A stretch of DNA of 64,000 nucleotides from an uncultured Spartobacteria bacterium. Lineage in GTDB: Bacteria > Verrucomicrobiota > Verrucomicrobiia > Chthoniobacterales > JAATET01. The position numbers and the translations under genes are program-made. Under the pieces are notes generated by a model. It saw only the letters and a list, made by a program, of their open reading frames with translations, searched no databases and had not been told where the DNA came from. This document shows, piece after piece, positions 28,928-38,300 of the stretch (position 1 is its first letter; every line of letters starts with the position of its first letter). Where the stretch lies: assembly GCA_938011325.1 (NCBI GenBank), contig CALLUD010000013.1:37677-101676 (forward strand), read 5' to 3'.

Positions 28928-30903
28928 ACACACTCCGCCTGCTCCTCATCCTCCTGCTCGTGGCCCGCGTGGCTGCGGCCCGGCCGATCGAAGTTCCGAC
29001 CACGCTCGACGATGCCGGCATCGCGCAACCCGACCGCGTCCACGGCACGCAAACCATAAAGGACTACTTTCTGCCGCTGCCCTCGCGTGTCTTCGACGCC
29101 GCGCGCTCCCGCATCCTGGTCGAGGTGCAGCCCTCTCCGTTCGTCCACCCCGCCTCGCTGATCACGATTCTCATCAACGACCGTCCCGTCGACACCGCTC
29201 GCGCGGGCACAGGCGGAGTCGTCGTTCTCGAAGGTCCCATCCCTCCCGGCACCCGCAACGACGACCCGAGCCGGAACATCCTCAAGCTTTCGGTAAAGAC
29301 CCACCTCCGCCCCGTCGATCCCAACACCGAGCTCGACGACGAATCCGCCTGGGTGGAAGTGCTGCCGTCCTCCACCTTCACCTGCCGGTTCGACGCGTCG
29401 TCGCCCGACTGGACCGCGCTCGGACGACTTGCAATCACGCTGCGTCCGCAAATCGAGGTCGTGCTCCCGAAGGAATCCGCCGCCCCGCAGATCGACCTCG
29501 CCCTCAAGACCGCCGCCTGGGCCGCCCGCCACGCTCCGGCGAGCCGGCTGCGGTTTCTCGACGAGGACGCTCCCGACGCCAAAGACGCGGACCGCTTCGT
29601 GATCGAGGCCGCGACCGCCGGCCGCCCGCCGGTTGACATCACCATCTCGGAAACAGGCCGCATAATTCATTTGCGTGCCGGCAACGAAGCCGAAGCTGCC
29701 AACACGTGGAGCACGCTGCTCGCCGCCGCGAACGTTCCGCTGCCCGGACCCGCGTGGAACGCATCGCAGGCCGCTCCGGAGGCCACCTCGGCGGACGGCG
29801 GCCGCTTCGTCGGCGATCTCGACGCATCAGCGCTGGCCATAAACCGCGGCGCCGGCGACACGAGCCGGAGCTTCCGGTTCGACGCTGCAAAAATTTCTCC
29901 GAAACCCGCCAGCCTCTCGCTGCACCTGGCCGGCACGATTTCCCCGATCCACAAAGGCGCCGAGCCCATCGTCGCAGTGCTCCTCAACGACGAGTTGGTG
30001 TTCTCCGAGCGGCTTCCCGCCGGCTCGCGCGCGTTCGACTGGGAGATCCCGCTTGCCGCATCCCAGCTCCGCGGCAACAACGAAGTCACCGTGCGGATCA
30101 GCCCGCCCGCCGGTGACCGCACCCCGTATCTCTGGCAGATCAGCCGGGCAAGCACGCTCCGTGTGCGGGAACCCGCCGAGGCGAAGAAACCCACCGGCCT
30201 CCTCGAAGCGGCGCGGTATTTCGCGCCCGAGCCGTTCCTAGTCTGGCTCGCGCGACCCACGGACTGGCGCGTCGCCGCGTTCGCAGTCGCCTGGCTCCAA
30301 CGTGTGAATCCGGCCGTCCAGCTCACGCCGCGCCTGACGACAGCGCTGGACGAAAACGTGTCTGCCGTCGTCGTGGGCGGACTTACCGGCAAACAGCCGG
30401 AGGCCCTCACGCAACCGCCGGTCACATTTGGAGAAAACACGCTGACAATCCACTCGCGGCCCGGCATGCCCGCGCTGACGCTCTCGCCTGCGACGTCGCT
30501 CGGCATCTGGCAGCTTGGGGAGTCCGCGAAGGGCGCTCCGGTTCTGCTCGCCGACGGCTGGGGGCCCGCCGCTGCCGCCGCGCTTGAAAGCGTCTCCGCG
30601 CAGATGGCCGACTCGGCCTGGGTCGAGGGCGGGGACGCCATCGTCGGCGACGGCTCGACCCCGGTGCTCACCTTTGCCACGCGCGACACGCCTCTGCCAC
30701 CCGTCGACGCCCTGCCCGAGGCGCTCGCCGCACCGACTTCCGCCGGGGCCATGCAAAACGCTCCGGCCCCGGCCGGCGGAATCGAATCCGCCCACGACGG
30801 CACACGGCATCTACGCTGGGTGGTGATCGCCGCACTCTGGATCGTGTTATCGGCCGTCATTGTCTGGATCTTCGAGCAGGGACGCCGCCGGGCGGTGAAC
30901 TGA
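28924..30903 (+). CDS. BcsB-like cellulose-synthase regulatory subunit
   Basis: 659 residues from a GTG overlapping the previous stop (GTGA). Signal peptide LRLLLILLLVARVAAA, then repeated carbohydrate-binding/flavodoxin-like BcsB modules (SRILVEVQPSPF, ITILINDRPV, KLSVKTHLRP; second set IVAVLLNDELVFSERL) and a C-terminal membrane anchor (about 630-650, VVIAALWIVLSAVIVWIF). BcsB sits in the periplasm and guides the growing glucan from the membrane synthase. The next gene encodes the glycosyltransferase, with the TGATG overlap giving one shared base. Confidence 0.84.
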   Translation: MNTLRLLLILLLVARVAAARPIEVPTTLDDAGIAQPDRVHGTQTIKDYFLPLPSRVFDAARSRILVEVQPSPFVHPASLITILINDRPVDTARAGTGGVVVLEGPIPPGTRNDDPSRNILKLSVKTHLRPVDPNTELDDESAWVEVLPSSTFTCRFDASSPDWTALGRLAITLRPQIEVVLPKESAAPQIDLALKTAAWAARHAPASRLRFLDEDAPDAKDADRFVIEAATAGRPPVDITISETGRIIHLRAGNEAEAANTWSTLLAAANVPLPGPAWNASQAAPEATSADGGRFVGDLDASALAINRGAGDTSRSFRFDAAKISPKPASLSLHLAGTISPIHKGAEPIVAVLLNDELVFSERLPAGSRAFDWEIPLAASQLRGNNEVTVRISPPAGDRTPYLWQISRASTLRVREPAEAKKPTGLLEAARYFAPEPFLVWLARPTDWRVAAFAVAWLQRVNPAVQLTPRLTTALDENVSAVVVGGLTGKQPEALTQPPVTFGENTLTIHSRPGMPALTLSPATSLGIWQLGESAKGAPVLLADGWGPAAAAALESVSAQMADSAWVEGGDAIVGDGSTPVLTFATRDTPLPPVDALPEALAAPTSAGAMQNAPAPAGGIESAHDGTRHLRWVVIAALWIVLSAVIVWIFEQGRRRAVN

Positions 30904-32735
30904 TGCAGCTCGTCAACCATCTCTTCGAACGCGGAATCATCGACCCGGCTGCGCGCCGTCATGTCGAGCGACAGGCGGAAAGATGGGGCGTGCCTGCCCA
31001 CGGGCTTCTCCGCACGCTCGGCCTCGTCTCGGCCGAGTGCTACCTCGAACACTACGAACGCGTGTATCGCATCCCGCGTGCCGAGGCCGCGAACCTGCGG
31101 CTCTCGGAGGAGCTCGCGTCCATGGCTCCCTGGGAAACCTGGCGCGACGCGCTCGCCCTACCGGTCGCCCTCCCCGACGGCACGCCGCGCATCGCAGCGG
31201 TCGATCCCGTGAACCTGCCGCCTGCCCTGCGTGGAACGGAGGCGGTCCTCATCCTCGAGGAGGAATGGGTGGAACTCGCCGGACGCTTCTACGGAACACC
31301 CTTTCTCGACGAGGCGATCCACGGCCTCGCCCGCGCGCATCCCCGCCTCTCCGCGCAACGCACGTTCACGACCTCCCAGCTGGTTATCGCGTGGCTGGCC
31401 GGCACCGCGATGCTCCTCGCGATCGGGCTCGCCCCCCGCATCTCATTCATCGCGCTCAACTGCGTGCTGAATGTCTTCTTCGCCATGTGCGTCGGCTTCA
31501 AGACGCTGCTCGCCTTCGTCGGCTCCACGCGCAACGTCTCGCAAAAGGTCTCCCCGCTCGAAATCGAGCGCCTGGATGAGCGTTCGCTGCCCGTCTACAC
31601 GATCCTCGTCCCGGTCTACAGGGAACCGACGGTCGTTCCGAATCTCATCCGCCAGCTCACCAGGCTCAACTACCCGCTCTGCAAGCTGGACGTGAAGGTG
31701 CTGCTTGAAGAGGGCGACGACGAAACGATCGCCGCCTTCCGCAGCGCCGCGCCACCGCCGAATTTCCACGCCCTCATCGTTCCGAACGCCCAGCCGAAGA
31801 CAAAGCCCAAGGCCTGCAACTACGGCCTCTTCTTTTCCCGCGGCGAATACCTCGCCATCTACGACGCGGAGGATTTTCCCGAGCCCGACCAGCTCGAAAA
31901 GGTCGTCGCCGCCTTCCGCAAGCTCCCCGATCGCGTCGTCTGCATCCAGGGCTGCCTCAATTATTTCAACTGGCGCGACAACCTGCTCACGCGCCTGTTC
32001 ACGCTCGAGTATTCGGGCTGGTTCGACTACAACCTGCCCGGCATGGAGGCGCTCAAGGTGCCGATCCCGCTCGGCGGCACGAGCAACCATTTCAAAATCG
32101 ACCGCCTCCGCGAACTCGGCGCCTGGGACCCCTACAACGTCACCGAGGACGCCGACCTCGGCGTGCGCGCGAGCGCCCGCGGCTACACCGTCGCCACGAT
32201 CGACTCCACGACCTACGAGGAGGCCAACTGCGCCTACGGCAACTGGATCCGGCAGCGCTCGCGCTGGATCAAAGGCTACATGCAGACGTTCCTCGTGCAC
32301 ATGCGCGACCCGGTGCGGCTCATCCGCACGATCGGCCTGCGCGCCTTCCTCGGCTTCGTCCTTTTCATCGGCGGCACGCCGCTCGTCTTTCTCCTCAATC
32401 CCATTCTCTGGCTGCTCCTCGTCGTCTGGATCGCCACCGGCGCCACCGCAATCGCCGAGATCTTTCCGCCGTGGTTGTTCTACCTCGCGTTCGCCAATCT
32501 CGCGTTCGGCAACCTCATGGCGATCTACACCTGCGTGCTCGCCGTCTTCCGGCGCGGCAACTACCCGCTCGGCCTCTACGCCCTGCTGAATCCGCTTTAC
32601 TGGATCCTCCACTCGATCGCCGCCTACAAGGGCCTGTGGCAGCTCATCGTGCGGCCGTTCTATTGGGAAAAAACGGTCCACGGCCTCTCGGCGCTGCCGG
32701 CGTCGTTCCACAGCGTCACGAAATCCCATGCGTAG
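30903..32735 (+). CDS. GT2 polysaccharide synthase with N-terminal MshEN-like domain
   Basis: 610 residues. The N-terminal 150 residues match the MshEN/T2SSE_N pattern: LVNHLFERGIIDPAARRHVE as the first motif, GLLRTLGLVSAECYLEHYER as the second, then LPVALPDGTPRIAAVDPVN. Membrane helices at about 160-205 precede a family 2 glycosyltransferase with the catalytic series LLEEGDDE, YDAEDFPEPDQL (DxD), VTEDADLG (TED) and QRSRWIKG (Q/RxxRW). Four or five C-terminal helices follow. There is no PilZ domain. MshEN domains bind c-di-GMP in MshE and NfrB, so this may replace PilZ; that is inference. It probably makes a beta-linked exopolysaccharide together with the BcsB-like protein. Confidence 0.87.
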   Translation: MQLVNHLFERGIIDPAARRHVERQAERWGVPAHGLLRTLGLVSAECYLEHYERVYRIPRAEAANLRLSEELASMAPWETWRDALALPVALPDGTPRIAAVDPVNLPPALRGTEAVLILEEEWVELAGRFYGTPFLDEAIHGLARAHPRLSAQRTFTTSQLVIAWLAGTAMLLAIGLAPRISFIALNCVLNVFFAMCVGFKTLLAFVGSTRNVSQKVSPLEIERLDERSLPVYTILVPVYREPTVVPNLIRQLTRLNYPLCKLDVKVLLEEGDDETIAAFRSAAPPPNFHALIVPNAQPKTKPKACNYGLFFSRGEYLAIYDAEDFPEPDQLEKVVAAFRKLPDRVVCIQGCLNYFNWRDNLLTRLFTLEYSGWFDYNLPGMEALKVPIPLGGTSNHFKIDRLRELGAWDPYNVTEDADLGVRASARGYTVATIDSTTYEEANCAYGNWIRQRSRWIKGYMQTFLVHMRDPVRLIRTIGLRAFLGFVLFIGGTPLVFLLNPILWLLLVVWIATGATAIAEIFPPWLFYLAFANLAFGNLMAIYTCVLAVFRRGNYPLGLYALLNPLYWILHSIAAYKGLWQLIVRPFYWEKTVHGLSALPASFHSVTKSHA

Positions 32736-34236
32736 AAACCTCACGCCGGCCGCCGGTTTCCTCTTCCTCGGACTGTGGGCCACCTATTGCGCCTTCGGCC
32801 TGCTGCTGGCGGAGGACTTCGGATTCCTCACCCGCGAGAATGCCGCCATTTCCGCCCGGGCCATTCTTGCCGCACACGGCGCCCCACTCTCGATGCTCAC
32901 GCTCGGCGTGCCGAATCCGCCCCTCCCCTACGTTCTCGCCGTGCCCTTCGCGGCCCTTCATCTTCCCTTCCCGGCGATCTGGGTTTCGTCGCTCATGGGT
33001 GCGCTTCTCTGCACGTGGTTTTTCGTGTGGTTTCGCCGCGACGTCGCCCAGGCACCGGTCCTGATCCTTCCCCTTCTCCTGCTGCCCGTGCTCCCCGGCG
33101 TGCTCCACAGCTCGGCGGCGGGAACCCCCGCGATCGCGGCGATGGCGTTTCTCGTCTTTGCCGTTCATCTCGCGGCGCGGTTCGCGCTCGAACAGCAGAC
33201 GTGGAACGACCTGCGGCGCGACGGCCGGCTGCCGGCGTGGTCCCATTCCGCGCAGGAGCAGGCCCATGCGATCCGCTTTCTCTGGGCTTCGGCCCTCCTT
33301 CTCGGCCTTGCCTCTTGCGCGCAGCCCGGTCTCCTTCTCGCGCTGCCCGTGTTTCTCCTCGCCACGCCATTCCTCCTGCCGCCGGCCGAGCGTCGAAACT
33401 GGCCGCGCATCCTCACCACGGCACTTCTCCTCTACCTTCCCATCCTCACGCTGCACGTCGCCACCGCCTCGCTGGGCGGATTGTTCACCGGCGATTTCTT
33501 TGCGCTGATGAAACCGCAGGGGGAAACGACTTTCACCGCCTGGTCACCCTCCGTCGCAAGCCTTCGCGAGCCGCTTGTGGGATTTCTCCTCACCGCACCC
33601 GTGCTCCTCTATGTCGTGATTCGCCTTCGCAACGCCGCCGTCGCGTTGCTGTGCGGCGTTCCCTTTCTCGTTCCGCTCATCGAGACTGCGCTCGGCGGAT
33701 CCCCCGACTGGCGAACGCTGCTCACCACCGCCCCGCTTCTCGCAACCGCCCTTCTCTTCCTCGGCTTTCGCTCGAACCGTTTTTCGCGTCCCGAACTCGG
33801 CGGCCTCGTCGTGGCCTCGATGATCTCGGCCTGCACCGCCTGGCTGTTCTTCGCCGCATCGCCCGTGCCCGAGGAACGCGCCATCGCGTCGTTGATCACG
33901 GGTCGTGCCTCCGACGTCACGACCTTCCGCGCGGAACGGGAGCTTGCCAACCGGCTCGACGAAGGCTCGGCCATTCTCCTGGACGCTCGCGCAGGTGCCG
34001 TCTTCGTGACGCTGAAAAACGACGCCGCTCCCTTCCTTTTGAGTGGGGATCGCCGATTCCATTTCCATCTCGCCAACCCGCACACGGCGCCCCACCGCGT
34101 CCTCATGAGCCGCGACGACGAGGTGACCCGCGCCTGGGAATCGCTGACCCCGGCCAAGACGATCGCCTTTCGCGAAGTCGCATCGGCCGGCGCGTGGCGC
34201 CTGCTCGCCCCCTTGCATTCCGTCCCTTCGCCATGA
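32728..34236 (+). CDS. polytopic membrane protein of the exopolysaccharide operon
   Basis: 502 residues, overlapping the synthase gene by 8 bases and the next gene by 4 (ATGA). About ten hydrophobic helices span residues 8-380, followed by a soluble C-terminal domain of about 120 residues (LLDARAGAVFVTLKNDAAPF). An acidic residue in the first loop (LLAEDFGFLTRENAA) recalls GT39/GT-C membrane glycosyltransferases, but I cannot assign a family. It is likely to modify or export the polymer. Confidence 0.7.
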   Translation: MRRNLTPAAGFLFLGLWATYCAFGLLLAEDFGFLTRENAAISARAILAAHGAPLSMLTLGVPNPPLPYVLAVPFAALHLPFPAIWVSSLMGALLCTWFFVWFRRDVAQAPVLILPLLLLPVLPGVLHSSAAGTPAIAAMAFLVFAVHLAARFALEQQTWNDLRRDGRLPAWSHSAQEQAHAIRFLWASALLLGLASCAQPGLLLALPVFLLATPFLLPPAERRNWPRILTTALLLYLPILTLHVATASLGGLFTGDFFALMKPQGETTFTAWSPSVASLREPLVGFLLTAPVLLYVVIRLRNAAVALLCGVPFLVPLIETALGGSPDWRTLLTTAPLLATALLFLGFRSNRFSRPELGGLVVASMISACTAWLFFAASPVPEERAIASLITGRASDVTTFRAERELANRLDEGSAILLDARAGAVFVTLKNDAAPFLLSGDRRFHFHLANPHTAPHRVLMSRDDEVTRAWESLTPAKTIAFREVASAGAWRLLAPLHSVPSP

Positions 34237-35318
34237 ACGCCCGTCTCCTCGCCATCACCCTGCTGCTTGCGGGCGCCGGGCTCGCCAGCTGTGAAAAATC
34301 CGCGCCGCGGTCGGAGCGTATTCCTCCCATTGGCACGGCCTTCCGGCCGGAGTTTCAAAAAGGCGTCTGCTTCTCGCACAACCACGCCCTCAACCGGGGC
34401 TACGGCAGCGAAATGGCCGAGGAATCCCTGCGCCTCGTGCGCGAGCTCGGTGCGAACGCCGTGAGCATCTCCCCGGTGGGCTACATGTTCAATCTCCACG
34501 ACCCGCGTGTGTTCGGCTACAGGGGCGAGGACCTCACCATGACACCCGAGCGCGTGCGCAAAACCATCCGCGACGCCCACGCCGCCGGGCTGCAGGTGTT
34601 TTTGAATCCGCACATCTGGGTGGGGCTTTACGGTTCACCCGGCGAGTGGCGGGGCGACGTCGAAATGAAGTCCGACGAGGACTGGCGAAAGTGGTTCAAA
34701 AGCTACCGCGAGTTCATTCTCTTCTTTGCCCGGATGGCGGAGGAGGAAGGCGTGGAGCTCTTCAGCGTGGGTAGCGAAATGCGCCGCGCCACGGAAATGC
34801 GCCCCTATGAATGGCGGCTCCTGATCCGCGAAGTGCGGGGCGTCTACCACGGTCCGTGCACCTATGCGGCCAACTGGTCCGAGGAATTCGACCGCATCCC
34901 GTTCTGGGACCTTCTCGAATATGTCGGCATCTCCGCCTACTTCCCGGTCGGCTCGGGCACGCTCGAGGAGCGGATCGCCGCCGCGTCGGAGGTGCGCGAC
35001 GGGCTGGCGCGGTTCAGCCGGGCCTGGAACAAGCCCATCTTTTTTGCGGAGCTCGGATTCCGCAGCGCGGCGCGCGCCGGAGAGGCGCCGAGCGAGTGGA
35101 AGACGGGCGCCGCCGTCGACCTCGAAGAGCAGCGCCTCTGCTACGAAGCCATGCTCCCGGTGATGTGGAACGAACCGTGGTTCAGCGGCGTCTACTGCTG
35201 GCAATGGTTCTCCGATCTCACGTTCTCCCCCGATCCGGCCACGGATTTCCAGTTTCGCGGCAAGCCCGCCGAGGCCGTCATCCGTCAATTCTTCACCCAA
35301 CCCCGCACCCGCCTATGA
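34233..35318 (+). CDS. GH113-like glycoside hydrolase lipoprotein
   Basis: 361 residues; lipoprotein signal with lipobox LASC near residue 20. TIM-barrel of the GH113 (beta-mannanase-like) kind: FQKGVCFSHNHALNRGY, ELGANAVSISPVGYM, VFLNPHIWVGLYG, FSVGSEMRR (acid/base Glu), YAANWSEEFDRIPFWD and IFFAELGFRS (nucleophile Glu). Glycan hydrolases are normal in synthase operons (compare BcsZ), where they trim or release the polymer. ATGA overlaps on both sides show tight coupling. The substrate is presumably the polymer made by this operon. Confidence 0.82.
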   Translation: MNARLLAITLLLAGAGLASCEKSAPRSERIPPIGTAFRPEFQKGVCFSHNHALNRGYGSEMAEESLRLVRELGANAVSISPVGYMFNLHDPRVFGYRGEDLTMTPERVRKTIRDAHAAGLQVFLNPHIWVGLYGSPGEWRGDVEMKSDEDWRKWFKSYREFILFFARMAEEEGVELFSVGSEMRRATEMRPYEWRLLIREVRGVYHGPCTYAANWSEEFDRIPFWDLLEYVGISAYFPVGSGTLEERIAAASEVRDGLARFSRAWNKPIFFAELGFRSAARAGEAPSEWKTGAAVDLEEQRLCYEAMLPVMWNEPWFSGVYCWQWFSDLTFSPDPATDFQFRGKPAEAVIRQFFTQPRTRL

Positions 35319-38300
35319 TCTTCCGATCACTGCCCGTTGTTCTGCTCCTGTCAATGTTCGTCGTGCGGGCCGACGAACGCACCGCCACCTGGCTCGGTGA
35401 GGGCCATTACAACAACAGCGCCAACTGGGACCTCGGGATCACACCCATCAACGGCTCGCCGCTCCCCGGCGACACGTATCACGTGATTGTCGGCACGGGC
35501 ACGATGACGCTGAACATCAGCCCGACAACGACCTCCTTCGATCTCGCCGACGTGGTGCTCACGGTTTCGGGCACGCGCACGATCACCTCGCAGACGACAT
35601 TCGGTTCCGGCGTCTTGATCACCGGCGGCACGCTCGGTCTCGCCGGATCGGCCTCGCTCACCGCCGGTAACACCGACCTCCATCTCAACCTCGCCGGCGG
35701 CCTCACCCTCTCGAACAATGGCACCTTCACGCACGCCGTCACCGGAAGCGGCGCCTCCGCGATCGTGCTGAACTCCGACGTCTCCGCCTCGGGCACGCTG
35801 CTGCGCAACGCCCCGGGCGCGACGTTCACCGCCAGCATGACCGGCGGGGAGGGCAGCGTGGGCTACGGCGGGGCGCACGCGGACAACCGCTTCGTCAACG
35901 AAGGCACGTTCGTTAAAACCGGCGCGTTTGACTACGCCGTGAATGTCGCGTTCCGGAACAGCGGCACGGTGAATATCCAGCAGGGGGCGCTGCACCTCAA
36001 TGGCGGCGATTCGGGCGCAACAACCGGCACGTTCGTTGCAGGCACAGGCGCCACGCTGGCGCTCGGAAGCGACCTGCATTTTCAATCCGGCGCGTCGGTC
36101 ACCGGTGCCGGCTCGTTTCTCGTGAAAAGCGGCACCGTGGAGTTCGCTTCCGGCAGCATGATGAATGTCGCGACTCTCCAGATGCAAAGTGGCACGCTCG
36201 CCTTTCGCTCCGGCAGCACGCTCGGAAACACGGCGCTCGTCATGAACGGCGGCACGCTCGAGCTCGACATCGATCACACGTTCGCCAACGCCGCCCTCGG
36301 CGAAAACGGCACATTCACGGGCACGGGCCATCTCACGCTCGCGGGCACGACCGATCTCGGCGGCGGGAACTTCGTCTTCGGCGGCTCCGGATTGAAGGAA
36401 CTCTCCGGCAGCACCACGCTCACCACGACGACCGCCAGCCGTTACCTGAACGTCCAGGGCGGCACGGAGCTGCGCAACACCGGCTCCTTCACGCAAACCC
36501 GCAATGGCAGCGGGGAAAACGTCCTCGTGCTGAACTCCGACAGTGCGGGCGGTCCCTCCGTCTTTCGAAACGCGGCGGGTGCAACTTTCACCGCCAACAT
36601 GGCGGCTGGCGAAGGCGGCGTGGGCTACGGTGCCGCGAGCGCGGACAACCGCTTCCTCAACGACGGAACCTTCCTCAAAACCGGCGCGCAAGCCTACGCC
36701 TTCAACGTCGCCCTCACCAACGCCGGCACGATGATCGCGCAGCAGGGCGCGCTCCACATCAACGCCGGCGGGACGGCGACCGGAACGTTCGCAATCAACG
36801 CGGACGCCACCCTGGGAATCAACGGTATGTTCGACTTTCAGCACGGCTCGTCGGTGACGGGCGACGGCACCCTCCGCATCCTTGGCGGCACGACCACGTT
36901 TCTCTCCGGCAGCGCGCTCCAGGCGTCGACCCTCCGGCTCGAGGCAGGGACGGCCGCGTTTCGCAGCGGAAGCGTGCTTGGCCCGACAAGCCTGGCGATC
37001 GCGGGCGGCACGCTCGAAATGGACATCGATCACACGTTCTCCGGTGCCACGTTCACTACCGGGGGTGGCGTGACCGGCAGCGGCCGCGTGACCTTCGTCG
37101 GCCCGACGGGTTTTGACGAAAACGCGTATGTGTTTGGCGGCAGCGGCGTGAAGGAGTTTGCGGGCACGACCGCGCTGTCGACCGTTGCCGGCAACCAGTA
37201 TTTCAATGTCAATGGCGGGGCCGAGGTGAGGAACACTGGCTCGTTCTCGCAAATCCGGAACGGCACGGGCGAAAGCGCCATCGTCCTGAACGCCGACGCC
37301 TCGGGCTTTCCGTCAATCTTTCGCAATGCCGCCGGCGGCACGTTTACGGCGACGATGAACGCCGGTCCGGGCGGCGTGGCCACGGCAGCCGCGGGCAGCG
37401 GCGTTCGGTTCATCAACGAGGGATCGTTCGTCAAAAACGGATGGCACGACTACGTGGTCGGCGTGGAATTCGCGAACAGCGGTTCGGTGAATCTCCAGCA
37501 GGGGGCGCTTGTCCTCGCCGGCGGCGACGGCGGCGGCACGACCGGCACCTTCACCCTGCAAAATGGGACAACGCTCCGCGTCAGCGGCGGCTTCTCGTTC
37601 GGCACGGGCGCGTCCATCACCGGCAATGGCGCTTTCGAGTCGACCGGCGGAGCCACCACGTTCCTCTCCGGAAGCACGTTCACGGCCTCCACATTGAAGG
37701 TGATCGGCGGCACCACCGCCTTCCGCAGCGGCAGCACTCTCGGCACAACGACGCTCCTCCTCGCCGGCGGCACGCTGGAGTCGGACATCGACCACACATT
37801 CTCAACCGCGACCTTCGCCGGCGGCGGAACCGTATCGGGCATGGGACACCTTGTTTTCCACAACCCCGACATCGACCAGAGTTCCTATGCCTTCCAGGGG
37901 ACGGGATTGAAGGAATTCACCGGCACGATCGCGCTCACCTCCGGAGCGGCCGGCCAGTTTTTCAACATCGCCGGCGAAACAGAGGTTAAAAACTCCGGCA
38001 CGTTCACGCAGACTCGCAGTGGCGCGGGCGCAAGCGCTCTCGTGCTGAATGCCGACGGTGTCGGCGGAGCAACGTTTCGAAATGCCTCGTCGTTCATTGC
38101 AGACATGACCGGCGGCGAGGGCCGCATCGCCACCGGCGCGCCGGAGGCGCCGGCTCAATTCCTCAACGAGGGAACCTTCCTCAAGCAGGGTGTCCACAAC
38201 TACGAGGTCGATGTGGCGTTCACCAACTCCGGCACCGTGACCGTGCAGGAAGGCGCATTCGTGCTGAATGCTGGCGACGGTGACGGGACGTCGGGCGATT

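Noticed and set aside
32775..34232. Upstream extension of the GH113-like gene
   Set aside because: It runs in a second frame through the polytopic membrane protein; the lipoprotein signal starts at 34,233.
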